Below, one piece after another: positions 1 to 8,360 of a stretch of DNA of 64,000 bases (the first letter of the stretch is position 1; the number at the start of each line of letters is the position of its first letter). The translations under genes were made by a program, and so were the position numbers. The stretch comes from Mycolicibacterium sp. CR10. Lineage in GTDB: Bacteria > Actinomycetota > Actinomycetes > Mycobacteriales > Mycobacteriaceae. Location of the stretch: NCBI RefSeq assembly GCF_005222675.1, contig NZ_STGE01000029.1, positions 1 to 64,000 on the forward strand, given 5' to 3'. Under the pieces are notes generated by a model. It saw only the letters and a list, made by a program, of their open reading frames with translations, ran no database searches and had not been told where the DNA came from.

Positions 1-28
1 GCCCATAGCCAAGGTTCTCCAGGAAGCT

Positions 29-153
29 GGTCAATTTTCAGTTGCCGCGCAGTGGTCAGTATTCAGGTGCCGCCGACACGAACATTGACACGACACGCCT
101 GGCTACTTTGACAAGATCTCGGCGTGTCGCTGGGGCTTGTCAATTTTCACTGC
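29..153. repeat. IS21-type terminal direct repeats (element edge)
   Basis: Three related 18-20 bp direct repeats lie at about 29-48 (GGTCAATTTTCAGTTGCCGC), 54-73 (GGTCAGTATTCAGGTGCCGC) and 136-153 (CTTGTCAATTTTCACTGC). Short direct repeats of this kind beginning GGTCA are typical of the ends of IS21-family (istA/istB) elements in mycobacteria. The element body would lie to the left of the window, so the family assignment is inference. An open frame also enters from the left edge and stops near position 86. Confidence 0.4.
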
Positions 154-275
154 ATGGCCTCCATGCGGATGAAGCCAACGTCGTCTTCGACGTGCTCGAA
201 TCTTGCACGCCTGTCATCGCTAAATCGGCGCACTGGCTGATCAGTGCGCCTGTCGGCAGACGAGGGCCGTAGCCC

Positions 276-746
276 TCAGGAGTTGGTGCTTCGCAAGATC
301 GAACGCACCGACCATCTCGAGTCTGCGTGCAGGACATCCCGCACATGTGCACTGCCCACGTTGTCCCTGTTTGCAAGAGCCGTTGCCAGTGCACGTCTTA
401 CCCGTACGTCGTAGTCCTGGGCGAACGCGCTACCGACGTCATCCGGCATGTCGCTCGATTCAGCCCACAGAATGGCTGCGAGACTACGCAACGCCCAGCA
501 GCCCTGAGCACCATCGCGTCGCTGTGCCAAGCACGCCTCTCCGATTGCTTCATTCCATTCACCGTCCGCATCCAAAAATGCAGCCCGCAAGAGTAGATGG
601 CGGGCATGCCGCGCAAGGGTCAACGCCCTGAGGTCTCGTCGCATACGTGTCCTCGCGTCGCAGACCAGATCGGCCCACTCGCCCGTGGCGTCGGCGACGG
701 CTAGACGCAGGCTAGCCGGATTGGAAATCTCGCCGAGCTCCGACAT
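276..746 (-). CDS. HEAT-repeat-like protein, hypothetical
   Basis: A 156-aa reading frame without a good ribosome-binding site. Its C-terminal third has the look of HEAT or PBS-lyase-type repeats: around residues 105-150 a helix pair carries D-x-x-V-R-R-A-L-A and then D-S-R-W-S-V-R. Such repeats make protein-protein scaffolds. Proteins of this type are usually longer, so this may be the truncated end of a larger gene next to the insertion-element debris on its left. It reads in the same direction as the whiB gene. Function unknown. Confidence 0.4.
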   Translation of the reverse strand: MSELGEISNPASLRLAVADATGEWADLVCDARTRMRRDLRALTLARHARHLLLRAAFLDADGEWNEAIGEACLAQRRDGAQGCWALRSLAAILWAESSDMPDDVGSAFAQDYDVRVRRALATALANRDNVGSAHVRDVLHADSRWSVRSILRSTNS

Positions 747-843
747 CGGGCCACAGGACTCTAAAACTCGGACTCATTCACTGGGACTTTTCATGGCCGC
801 GGACACACTTGGAAGCCTTTAGGGGTCCGAGTAATGAGCGTCC

Positions 844-1167
844 TCAGCGTCGCTTAAGCGAGGTCCGGACTGGTGTTGAATCAACAGCCTCCAGAAGTCG
901 GGCACGTTCTGATTCGGAAAGGCCACCCCATATGCCGTAAGGCTCGCGAGCGTTGAGCGCGTGGGTGCGGCACATGGCTTGTACGGGGCAAAGCTGGCAA
1001 AGCGCCTTGGCCCGCTGCTCGCGGCGTTTGGAGGCGTAGCCGCGTTCTCCGTCCGGATGGAAGAACACCGCCGAGTCCATGCCCTGACACAGCGCGCGAG
1101 CTTGCCAGTCCCAGTTCTCGACGAGGGGCAGAATCCTCTTGCTCTGTATCGAACTCCCCTCCGACAT
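844..1167 (-). CDS. whiB3: WhiB-family Fe-S regulator, WhiB3-like
   Basis: A 107-aa WhiB protein. The four cluster ligands are Cys27, Cys57, Cys60 and Cys66 (C-x29-C-x2-C-x5-C), followed by the beta-turn GIWGG at residues 78-82 that contacts the primary sigma factor. The stretch from Cys27 through the FFHPDGERG motif and the LSESER segment matches my recollection of M. tuberculosis WhiB3 closely, rather than WhiB1 or WhiB2. WhiB3 uses a [4Fe-4S] cluster to sense redox state and NO and controls lipid and redox metabolism. The start follows a strong GAGGAGGAGG ribosome-binding site. Its location among IS debris and remnants suggests an extra paralogue rather than the core copy, so the symbol describes the subfamily. 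Confidence 0.85.
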   Translation of the reverse strand: MSEGSSIQSKRILPLVENWDWQARALCQGMDSAVFFHPDGERGYASKRREQRAKALCQLCPVQAMCRTHALNAREPYGIWGGLSESERARLLEAVDSTPVRTSLKRR

Positions 1168-1263
1168 ATCCTCCTCCTCGATATTCCTGAGTTCGTGAAA
1201 GCGACGCTCTGTTCTGTTGCACCCGAAACGGGTTCGCCCAGGGCCTTCATCTGCGTTAGCTCA

Positions 1264-1707
1264 TTACGGGTGGTCGCGGCTTCTTGGCGGCACCTTCGGC
1301 GGGGCAAGATGAATGAAGTGGTGGATCGCGTGTAGCAGCAAGCCTCGATCACTCTGGCTCATCGGGGTGTAGAGGTACTGTGCGGCGATCGCCCGGATGC
1401 GTGGCACAAGTTGTCGGCTGGGGATGCCGAACTCGGAAAACAGTTCGTCAGTGGGCGGCCCACCATACGGTGCCCAGTTCAGTGCGAATTGCAAAAGGTC
1501 GCGATCGAATCTGTCGAGCTTGTCTGGAAAGACACACGACGGCTGCGTATCCTGCGCCTGTTGCGCCGGGACATCCGCGGCACGGGAAGCGTGGACGGCG
1601 GGCGCGGATTGCGCGAAGCGACGACGTGGATGGGTGCGGGGCTGTTCCGAACTCCGTTTCGCAGCCGCAGCACCAATGCCCAAGAAAGGAGGAAGGTTTT
1701 CGGTCAT
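1264..1707 (-). CDS. DUF3263-like small protein
   Basis: A 147-aa protein in two parts. Residues 1-58 are low-complexity and rich in Ala, Pro, Arg and Gln. The C-terminal part (about residues 63-130) starts L-D-R-F-D-R-D-L-L-Q-F and continues with a DELF-S-E-F-G-I segment, resembling the helical DUF3263 domain common in actinobacteria, where an acidic helix is followed by a short helix-turn-helix-like segment. It is not clear whether it binds DNA. No strong ribosome-binding site is seen. It is followed by the whiB3-like gene on the same strand, so the two may be cotranscribed. Confidence 0.5.
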   Translation of the reverse strand: MTENLPPFLGIGAAAAKRSSEQPRTHPRRRFAQSAPAVHASRAADVPAQQAQDTQPSCVFPDKLDRFDRDLLQFALNWAPYGGPPTDELFSEFGIPSRQLVPRIRAIAAQYLYTPMSQSDRGLLLHAIHHFIHLAPPKVPPRSRDHP

Positions 1708-2190
1708 CTACACCAAACCGAGATACCGACCGAGACCCGTTGCGAGACATAGCAACACAACCACGCAAACCGGACGGCCGAACGGGCAACGGTCAGATAT
1801 GTGCGCAGTTGCATATACTAACTGCGCGATCAAAACGACAGACGCCGCGTAGAACAGTCCAAGATGTATCGCGACAGTGGGTGCGGCACGCGCAGCCCGA
1901 TGATGTTCGCGCTCAGAAAGACCAGGTGCATGATCACCACGCCACTTGCCAGCGAGGGCAGGGCGTAGGTGAAGATGAAGCTGGCGATGATTGCATGGCC
2001 GTAACGAGCAAGACTGGGCACACGGCCGACGTAGTGGACCCGAGAGGCCGCGGGCGCACCCGGCGCGGGACGCGTGCGGACCTCGATGAAGCCATTCCAC
2101 CGCGGCTCCGATCCTTGTGAGCGGAATCCGTGACACCCTGTTCGATTGAGGATGACGACGGGACGGGTGCGCCTGAAATGTATGCAGCAC
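1708..2190 (-). pseudogene. Frameshifted membrane-protein remnant
   Basis: Two leftward frames each hold half of a plausible membrane protein. The frame ending near 1830 encodes a hydrophobic stretch (Y-G-H-A-I-I-A-S-F-I-F-T-Y-A-L then A-S-G-V-V-I-M-H-L-V-F-L). The frame ending at 1708 continues with L-G-L-F-Y-A-A-S-V-V-L-I and P-V-C-V-V-V-L-L-C-L-A-T-G-L. Joining them near 1860-1880 gives a protein with three or four membrane segments. The first frame has no ATG or GTG between an upstream TAG (near 2188) and an internal GTG near 2021. I read this as a decayed gene; the family is not recognised. Confidence 0.35.
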
Positions 2191-2209
2191 TATGTATCTG
2201 GCCTACTGG

Positions 2210-3382
2210 TCACCGACTGGACACGCTTTGGGGCACTGCGCCGCCGAACAGTAGGGCTGATACATCGGGGCTCTCGCGGTCCAGTGTGAGTCGTCCCGAA
2301 TCGACGGCTCGCGGTCCACTGTTGGGCCGGTTCAGTACCGACGCGACCCGCGTGCCAAGCGCGACGTTGTCGCGCATCAGCCGTGCACAATACATACTGG
2401 TGATGGTCGAATGCCGTAGCGTCGCTTTGCCTTTGTCGAGTAATCGTGCCAATTGCACGCATCGGTTCGTGGATGCGGAGATGTTCTCGCCCATCACCGC
2501 GAGCAGGTGACGCGCCAGTGCGTGATCGTTGACGTCGACATGCGCGGTGACCTCGGCCGACGCGCGTTGTAGTGCCATCCCGTAGACACTGTGCGCGTAT
2601 CCAAGGGCTATCCATGCGCCGGTGGCCCGACTGCAAGTCAGCACAGCAGCGACATCCGATGAGCGACTGGCGAGCGCGAGCCTGTTGGACTCAAGGATCT
2701 CGACGTTGTCGAATGTCACCGCCACGACACCGGCGGCTTTGGGGCTCGTATGTTGCGCTGAGGAGGTCAATCGAATCCCGGCTAAGTCGTTGTGGACGAT
2801 GAATGCCCGGAAGCCGTGAATCGATGGAGCCCACGCCCACGCGATCATCACGTCCCACGCCATGTCACCGCCGATGCATCGGGCCTGGCCGTTCAGTAAC
2901 CAGACTTCGTCGCTGACCAATTCAGCAATCAGGGCAGGAGATTGGCGCGGCGATGCAGCGAAGCCGCGCTCGGGTATGGCGAACGAACCCAGCGTGGCGT
3001 AGGAAAACATCCGCGACAGAAACCGAGCCTTTTGTTCGCTGGAACCGAAATGGCAGATCGACCGCATCGCTAGCCCGCTATGGGTGTTGTTGCGGATCGC
3101 CAACATCGGATCGACACGGGCAATCTCCATGTGAACCGATCCGTCGAGTAGAAAGCTCGCGCCGCCGAATCCATAGCCCTGCAGGGTCAATCCGGCCAGT
3201 CCTAGCTGGCCGAATTCGGGCACGCTGTCGAATGGGAACGGGCTGCTGTCCCGGACAGGGTTGACGATCTGGTCGCGCCGGTTGGCCATGGCGTTTTGTA
3301 CCGCATGTAGGACTGCGCGCTCCGGGTCGTCGAGGAGTTCCTCGACGGCGGCGGAGTCGCACGTGCCGGTGGTGAGTTTCAT
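2210..3382 (-). CDS. Acyl-CoA dehydrogenase-like protein, degenerate
   Basis: A 390-aa protein with the fold outline of the acyl-CoA dehydrogenase family. It has an N-terminal helical domain, the middle-domain pattern A-x-x-S-I-C-H-F-G-S-S-E-Q-K near residue 115 and A-T-L-G-S-F-A-I-P-E-R-G near residue 130, and a helical C-terminal domain. The canonical R-x-Q-F-x-x-P-I motif and the usual substrate or flavin motifs near the C terminus are missing, and the last 70 residues are weakly conserved. It may be an inactive or specialised paralogue. Its start codon overlaps the stop of the upstream small gene (ATGA), so the two are translationally coupled. Confidence 0.65.
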   Translation of the reverse strand: MKLTTGTCDSAAVEELLDDPERAVLHAVQNAMANRRDQIVNPVRDSSPFPFDSVPEFGQLGLAGLTLQGYGFGGASFLLDGSVHMEIARVDPMLAIRNNTHSGLAMRSICHFGSSEQKARFLSRMFSYATLGSFAIPERGFAASPRQSPALIAELVSDEVWLLNGQARCIGGDMAWDVMIAWAWAPSIHGFRAFIVHNDLAGIRLTSSAQHTSPKAAGVVAVTFDNVEILESNRLALASRSSDVAAVLTCSRATGAWIALGYAHSVYGMALQRASAEVTAHVDVNDHALARHLLAVMGENISASTNRCVQLARLLDKGKATLRHSTITSMYCARLMRDNVALGTRVASVLNRPNSGPRAVDSGRLTLDRESPDVSALLFGGAVPQSVSSR

Positions 3383-3753
3383 GGTTGAAACGCGACCTGC
3401 TGCGCCAGCGCCCCGCCCCGGGAGACGCCGGGTGCATCGATGACACCGACACCCAGTCTTCTAAGCGCCCGGCCGAGAGTCCAAGCCAGGTACGGAAACC
3501 CAAACGGTACTAACGATTCTGGGGAACCGCCCAGCCTGGGAACGTCGACCCGAATCACCGTCAACTCCACGTACGCCGCCGCCCGCAGCTTCGAGCCGAC
3601 CGGCGTCGACTCCTCGAGTGAGTTCTGTGCGGCGGTGACCCGCTCAGTTCGGACGACGACACAGACTCGCGGTTTCGCTCGCGCGGGCGTGACGGTAGTT
3701 CCCTGCTTGCAGACACCAGCGTCACTCTGACGAAAAGCGCTGATTGGGCTCAC
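3379..3753 (-). CDS. Hypothetical protein coupled to the ACAD-like gene
   Basis: A 124-aa protein of unknown family. The GTG start at 3753 is chosen because an AGGGAGG ribosome-binding site lies about 6 nt before it; the frame also stays open further upstream. Its stop overlaps the ATG of the acyl-CoA dehydrogenase-like gene in an ATGA arrangement, which supports both genes being real and translated together. The central part has a strand-rich look (V-E-L-T-V-I-R-V-D-V-P) and the C-terminal part is amphipathic (F-G-F-P-Y-L-A-W-T-L-G-R-A). No signal peptide or metal motif is visible. A product is not assigned. Confidence 0.5.
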   Translation of the reverse strand: MSPISAFRQSDAGVCKQGTTVTPARAKPRVCVVVRTERVTAAQNSLEESTPVGSKLRAAAYVELTVIRVDVPRLGGSPESLVPFGFPYLAWTLGRALRRLGVGVIDAPGVSRGGALAQQVAFQP

Positions 3754-3830
3754 TGCGAGACCTCCCTGGCGCGTAGACATCTCCAGCACGCGCACGGTCG
3801 GCGGGGTGACACACCGACTAGAGCCACACG

Positions 3831-4031
3831 CTAGTTGCGTGGGAGGTACGCAGGAGATTGCGGACCTACAGTCGCCAGGATGAGAGTCTCGGCGTCGGTG
3901 TGTTCGCGCCTGTTGTCGAGTACCTCTGTAAGCTGCTCGCCGCGGTGGCCGTCTTGCTGAGATCGGGCGGGTCGCTGGACAGCTGCGACCCACTCCCTTC
4001 CTTTGGGTCTGTGCGAGTTCATTTGGGTCAT
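3831..4031 (-). CDS. Small ORF overlapping the glpX stop
   Basis: A 66-aa, highly charged reading frame whose ATG overlaps the glpX stop codon (ATGA). That arrangement is the only real support for it. No domain, signal peptide or repeat is visible. It could be a small coupled protein or a chance frame in the space downstream of glpX. Confidence 0.25.
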   Translation of the reverse strand: MTQMNSHRPKGREWVAAVQRPARSQQDGHRGEQLTEVLDNRREHTDAETLILATVGPQSPAYLPRN

Positions 4032-5044
4032 TCATCGTGGCCCGGATGCCAGTGCTCACGCAGCTTGGATGGCCGGTGACTGGCATCGATTGTGCGGACC
4101 GTTCCTGATTTCGATCGCATGACGATCGACTGCGTCTGGGCGCCGCCACCGGTGAAACGGACCCCGCGCAGCAGGTCACCATCGGTGACGCCGGTCGCGG
4201 TGAAGAAAACGTTCTCGCCGGCGACGAGGTCCTCCGTGTACAGAACACGCTCGAGATCGTGGCCGGCATCGATCGCTTTCTGACGTTCGGCGTCGTCGAT
4301 CGGTGCGAGCCTGCCCTGCAGCACACCGCCCATGCAGCGCATGGCCGCGGCAGCGATAATGCCCTCCGGGGTGCCCCCCGTGCCGATCAATAGATCTGTG
4401 CCTGATCCCGGGCGCGCGGCAGCGATGGCGCCGGCGACATCACCATCGGAGATCAACCGGATCCGGGCACCGCTGTCACGAACCTGCTGGATCAGGTCGC
4501 GGTGTCGCGGCCGGTCGAGAATGCACACGGTGATGTCTGAGACAGATGATTTCTTGACTTTGGCGACGCGACGAATGTTCTCTGAGACTGGTGCGGTGAT
4601 GTCCACGACGTCGGCTGCATCAGGGCCGGTAGCGATTTTCTCCATGTAGAAGACCGCGGACGGGTCGAACATTGCCCCTCGTTCGGAGACTGCCAGCACC
4701 GCGATCGCGTTGGGCATCCCCTTGGCCATCAGGGTAGTGCCGTCGACCGGGTCAACGGCGACGTCGCAGTCGGGCCCATCGCCGTTGCCGACCTGTTCGC
4801 CGTTGAACAGCATCGGTGCCTCGTCTTTCTCACCCTCACCAATGACGACAACGCCGCGCATCGAAACGGTGCTCACGAGCTGACGCATCGCATCCACGGC
4901 TGCGCCGTCGCCGCCTTCTTTGTCGCCGCGGCCGACCCACCGGGCGGCCGCGATCGCGCCCGCCTCGGTGACGCGAACCAGCTCCAGTGCGAGGTTGCGA
5001 TCAGGGCGGACGTAGGTGCTGATGGTTCTACTTGACGTCATCAT
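4028..5044 (-). CDS. glpX: Fructose-1,6-bisphosphatase class II
   Basis: GlpX hydrolyses fructose 1,6-bisphosphate to fructose 6-phosphate, the committed gluconeogenic step that glycerol-grown cells need. It shows the lithium-sensitive phosphatase motif D-P-V-D-G-T-T, the metal-site segment G-E-G-E-K-D-E-A-P and the G-T-G-G-T-P-E-G phosphate loop. Length (338 aa) is normal for the family. The ATG at 5044 is preferred over the longer frame because GGAGG lies 6 nt upstream. It overlaps the last 17 nt of glpD, so it is the distal gene of glpF-glpK-glpD-glpX. Finding glpX inside a glp operon makes sense: glycerol enters at triose phosphate and must go up to hexose for the cell wall. Confidence 0.93.
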   Translation of the reverse strand: MMTSSRTISTYVRPDRNLALELVRVTEAGAIAAARWVGRGDKEGGDGAAVDAMRQLVSTVSMRGVVVIGEGEKDEAPMLFNGEQVGNGDGPDCDVAVDPVDGTTLMAKGMPNAIAVLAVSERGAMFDPSAVFYMEKIATGPDAADVVDITAPVSENIRRVAKVKKSSVSDITVCILDRPRHRDLIQQVRDSGARIRLISDGDVAGAIAAARPGSGTDLLIGTGGTPEGIIAAAAMRCMGGVLQGRLAPIDDAERQKAIDAGHDLERVLYTEDLVAGENVFFTATGVTDGDLLRGVRFTGGGAQTQSIVMRSKSGTVRTIDASHRPSKLREHWHPGHDE

Positions 5045-6761
5045 GGGAGGCCTCCGCATTGGATGCCGCGCGCCGCACATCGGGTGCGCCTAGTCGGGCA
5101 GCATCGGCGGTCAGGTCGTCAGGCTGGTGTTGGGAATCCAACTCCGCGGCGACGCGCCCCTCGTAGTGTTCGAGTTCGCGCGCAATGTCGGCCGCATCCC
5201 ATTCCAGGACGGGCGCGATCAATGTTGCGACTTCGCGGGCGGCCGCCACTCCCCGATCGGGCACTTCAATGGAGATCCGGGTCCGCCGGGTGAGCACGTC
5301 TTCGAGATGCCGGGCGCCCTCATGGCTGGCGGCGTAGTAGGCCTCGACTTGCAGATACTCCGGGGCGCCGGTGAGCGGCTTACCGAGTTCAGGGCGCGCC
5401 GCGATCAGGTCGAGCAGCTCCGACATTAACGTGCCGTATCGGCCCAGGAGGTGTTCGATCGTCGACACGCGCAGACCGGTCTGTTGGGCGGTGAGATGGC
5501 GCGAGTTCCATGCGCCGACATACCCGTGCGCTCCGACCAGGGGAACGGACTCGGTGCACGATTTCGGGACGCTGCGTTCCAATCCGTGCACGGCGGAGTC
5601 CACCGCGTCTTTGGCCATGACCCGGTAGGTCGTGTATTTGCCGCCGGCGATCACCGTGAGACCGGGGACGGGGCTGGCGACTGCGTGTTCGCGGGAGAGT
5701 TTGCTGGTCGAGTCAGATTCGCCGGCGAGCAGCGGGCGGAGTCCGGCGTACACACCGACGACATCTTCTCGGGTCAGGGGATCGGCTAGGAGGGCGTTGA
5801 CGTGCTCGAGCAGGTAGTCGATGTCGGTCTGGCTCGCAGCGGGGTGAGCAAGGTCCAGCGTCCAGTCGGTGTCGGTGGTTCCGATGATCCAGTGGCTGCC
5901 CCACGGAATGATGAAGAGCAGGCTTTTTTCTGTTCGGGTGATGATTCCGGTCGCGGAATTGATGCGGTTTCTCGGTACCACCAGATGCACGCCCTTCGAT
6001 GCCCGCACCTGGAATTGGCCGCGGCCGCCGACCATCTGCTGAATCTCGTCGGTCCACACGCCGGCCGCGTTGATGACCTGTTGGGCGAAGATCTCTAGTT
6101 CGCGTCCGGTTTCCAGATCGGTGGCGGTGACTCCGACCACTGCGCCTCCTTCGCGCAGGAACCCAGTCACTCGGGTGCTGTTCGCGCACAGCGCGCCGAA
6201 ATCGGCGGCGGTGCGGCTGAGCATCATCGTGTGCCGGGCGTCGTCGACCTGTCCTTCGTAGAACCGGACCGCGCCGCGGATCGCTGACCTTTTGACGGAA
6301 GGAAACGATTCCACCGTCTGACCTCGGCTCAGATGCCGGTGGTGGCCGGGCACGCCACGGCCGGCGCCCATGACGTCGTAAACGCCGATTCCCAGACCCA
6401 CATAGCCGCGGTCGATCACCTTCTCCAGCGGGTAGATGAAGGGCACCGGACGGGCCAGATGCGGACACAACGAGTTCAACACCAGCGACCGTTCCCGCAG
6501 TGCTTCGAATACCAGGGCGAAGTTGAACTGCTCGAGGTAGCGCAGCCCGCCGTGAAACAACTTGCTGGATCGGCTTGACGTCCCCGACGCGTAATCGCGG
6601 GCTTCGACGAGTCCCACCTTCAGACCTCGGGTAGCAGCGTCGAGCGCGGCTCCTGCGCCGACCACCCCACCTCCGATGACGAGAATGTCGAGCTCTTCTG
6701 TGCCCAGCCGGTGCAGCGCGGCGTTGCGTGCGGTGGGGCTCAGCGGACAGGCTGTGCTCAT
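5028..6761 (-). CDS. glpD: FAD-dependent glycerol-3-phosphate dehydrogenase
   Basis: GlpD oxidises sn-glycerol 3-phosphate to dihydroxyacetone phosphate at the membrane face and passes electrons to the quinone pool. The 577-aa protein opens with an FAD-binding Rossmann motif (G-G-G-V-V-G-A-G near residue 30), followed by the family signature S-S-K-L-F-H-G-G-L-R-Y-L-E and the W-x-I-G-T-T-D-T-D segment mid-protein. The C-terminal DAO_C domain is present. The start has AAGGA about 8 nt upstream. It lies 54 nt downstream of glpK and overlaps glpX. Length and motifs are complete. Confidence 0.95.
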   Translation of the reverse strand: MSTACPLSPTARNAALHRLGTEELDILVIGGGVVGAGAALDAATRGLKVGLVEARDYASGTSSRSSKLFHGGLRYLEQFNFALVFEALRERSLVLNSLCPHLARPVPFIYPLEKVIDRGYVGLGIGVYDVMGAGRGVPGHHRHLSRGQTVESFPSVKRSAIRGAVRFYEGQVDDARHTMMLSRTAADFGALCANSTRVTGFLREGGAVVGVTATDLETGRELEIFAQQVINAAGVWTDEIQQMVGGRGQFQVRASKGVHLVVPRNRINSATGIITRTEKSLLFIIPWGSHWIIGTTDTDWTLDLAHPAASQTDIDYLLEHVNALLADPLTREDVVGVYAGLRPLLAGESDSTSKLSREHAVASPVPGLTVIAGGKYTTYRVMAKDAVDSAVHGLERSVPKSCTESVPLVGAHGYVGAWNSRHLTAQQTGLRVSTIEHLLGRYGTLMSELLDLIAARPELGKPLTGAPEYLQVEAYYAASHEGARHLEDVLTRRTRISIEVPDRGVAAAREVATLIAPVLEWDAADIARELEHYEGRVAAELDSQHQPDDLTADAARLGAPDVRRAASNAEASHDDVK

Positions 6762-6815
6762 GTCAAGGTGTCCTTCGTGTCGGGGACGTTGCCGGCGTGT
6801 GGGGCATGTCCTGCG

Positions 6816-8330
6816 TTATTCGACGTCCACCCAGTCCAGCGAACGCTGGACCGCTTTCTGCCATCCGACGTGGCCGGCGGCGCGCTGCTCGTCGGTCCAT
6901 TGCGGTGTCCAGCGGTGAGACTCGTTCCAGTTGGTGCGTAGTTCGTCGGTACTGCGCCAAAAACCCACGGCCAGGCCGGCGGCGTAGGCCGCGCCCAGGG
7001 CGGTCGTTTCGGCGACCACCGGACGGCTGACCGGCACACCGAGGATGTCGGCTTGCATCTGCATGCACAGGTTGTTGGCCGTGACGCCACCGTCCACTTT
7101 CAGCACCTCAAGATGCACACCCGAGTCGGCTTCCATCGCCTCAGCGACGTCGCGGCTCTGATAGCAGATCGACTCCAGGGTGGCGCGGGCGAGGTGCTTG
7201 TTGGTGTTGAATCGGCTCAGGCCGACGATCGCTCCCCGTGCATCGCTGCGCCAATAGGGCGCGAACAGCCCGGAGAAAGCCGGTACAAAGTAGACGCCGC
7301 CGTTGTCGGTGACCCCGGCCGCTAGATCCTCGATTTCGCTGGCGCTCGCAATGAGGCCCAGCTGGTCGCGCAACCACTGCACGGCCGACCCGGTCACTGC
7401 GATTGATCCCTCCAGCGCATAGACCGCGCGTTCGGTGCCGAGCTGATAGCAGACCGTCGTCAGCAGTCCGTTCTTACTGGGGACCGGCTCGACGCCGGTA
7501 TTAAGTAGTAGGAAGTTCCCGGTGCCGTAGGTGTTCTTGGCCTCGCCAGGGGCGAAACAGACCTGCCCGAACATCGCCGCTTGCTGGTCCCCGAGAGCGC
7601 TGGTCAGCGCGACGCCTGGGTAGGGCAGCTTGCTAGCGGTGATCCCGTAGCCGGTTGGGTCCGACGACGGCCGGATCTGCGGCAGCATCGCCCGCGGAAT
7701 GTCGAAGAAGCTGAGCAGCTCGTCATCCCAGTCAAGCGTTGCCAGATTCATCAACATGGTGCGGCTCGCGTTGGTGACGTCAGTGACGTGGATGCCACCG
7801 CCGGGGCCGCCGGTGAGGTTCCATAGGAGCCACGAATCGGTCGTGCCGAACAGCGCGTCCCCGTTCTCGGCGTCCGCACGCGCTGCCGGAACGTTCTCCA
7901 GAATCCATTGGATCTTGCCGCCGGAGAAGTACGTTGCGGGCGGCAGGCCGGCCTTTTCCCGTATGACAGCGCCCCTGCCGTCACGTTCCAGTGCGGTCGC
8001 GATTTTGTCGGTCCTGGTGTCTTGCCACACGATCGCGTTGTAGTAGGGACGGCCCGTCTTCCTGTTCCACACCACCGTGGTTTCGCGTTGGTTCGTGATG
8101 CCCAGCGCGGCCAGGTCGCGGGGCTGTAGCAGTGCGCTGTTGAGCGCGGTCTGCAGGACCGCATTGGAGCGTTCCCAGATTTCGACGGGGTTGTGCTCCA
8201 CCCAGCCGGGGCGAGGCATGATCTGCTCATGCTCGAGCTGATGTTTGCTGACCTCCCTACCGGCGTGATCGAAGATCATGAACCGCGAACTTGTCGTGCC
8301 TTGGTCGATGGCACCTACGAAATCAGCCAC
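6816..8330 (-). CDS. glpK: Glycerol kinase (operon copy)
   Basis: GlpK phosphorylates glycerol to sn-glycerol 3-phosphate with ATP. The 504-aa FGGY-family protein starts with the phosphate-1 motif I-D-Q-G-T-T-S-S-R, has T-N-Q-R-E-T-T-V-V-W near residue 80, the G-D-Q-Q-A-A-M-F-G loop near residue 245 and the adenosine motif V-D-G-G-V-T-A-N-N near residue 405. The start is GTG, supported by AAGGAGA just upstream. It lies 30 nt after glpF, so facilitator and kinase are coexpressed and glycerol is trapped on entry. A second kinase of the same length lies divergently at 10210. Confidence 0.95.
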   Translation of the reverse strand: MADFVGAIDQGTTSSRFMIFDHAGREVSKHQLEHEQIMPRPGWVEHNPVEIWERSNAVLQTALNSALLQPRDLAALGITNQRETTVVWNRKTGRPYYNAIVWQDTRTDKIATALERDGRGAVIREKAGLPPATYFSGGKIQWILENVPAARADAENGDALFGTTDSWLLWNLTGGPGGGIHVTDVTNASRTMLMNLATLDWDDELLSFFDIPRAMLPQIRPSSDPTGYGITASKLPYPGVALTSALGDQQAAMFGQVCFAPGEAKNTYGTGNFLLLNTGVEPVPSKNGLLTTVCYQLGTERAVYALEGSIAVTGSAVQWLRDQLGLIASASEIEDLAAGVTDNGGVYFVPAFSGLFAPYWRSDARGAIVGLSRFNTNKHLARATLESICYQSRDVAEAMEADSGVHLEVLKVDGGVTANNLCMQMQADILGVPVSRPVVAETTALGAAYAAGLAVGFWRSTDELRTNWNESHRWTPQWTDEQRAAGHVGWQKAVQRSLDWVDVE

Positions 8331-8360
8331 AGTGTCTCCTTGAGGGTTTCGACGAAACGA

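Noticed and set aside
3754..4326. N-terminal part of the long leftward frame ending at 3379
   Set aside because: It overlaps the 3' end of glpX in another frame; the coding signal and ribosome-binding site start only at 3753.
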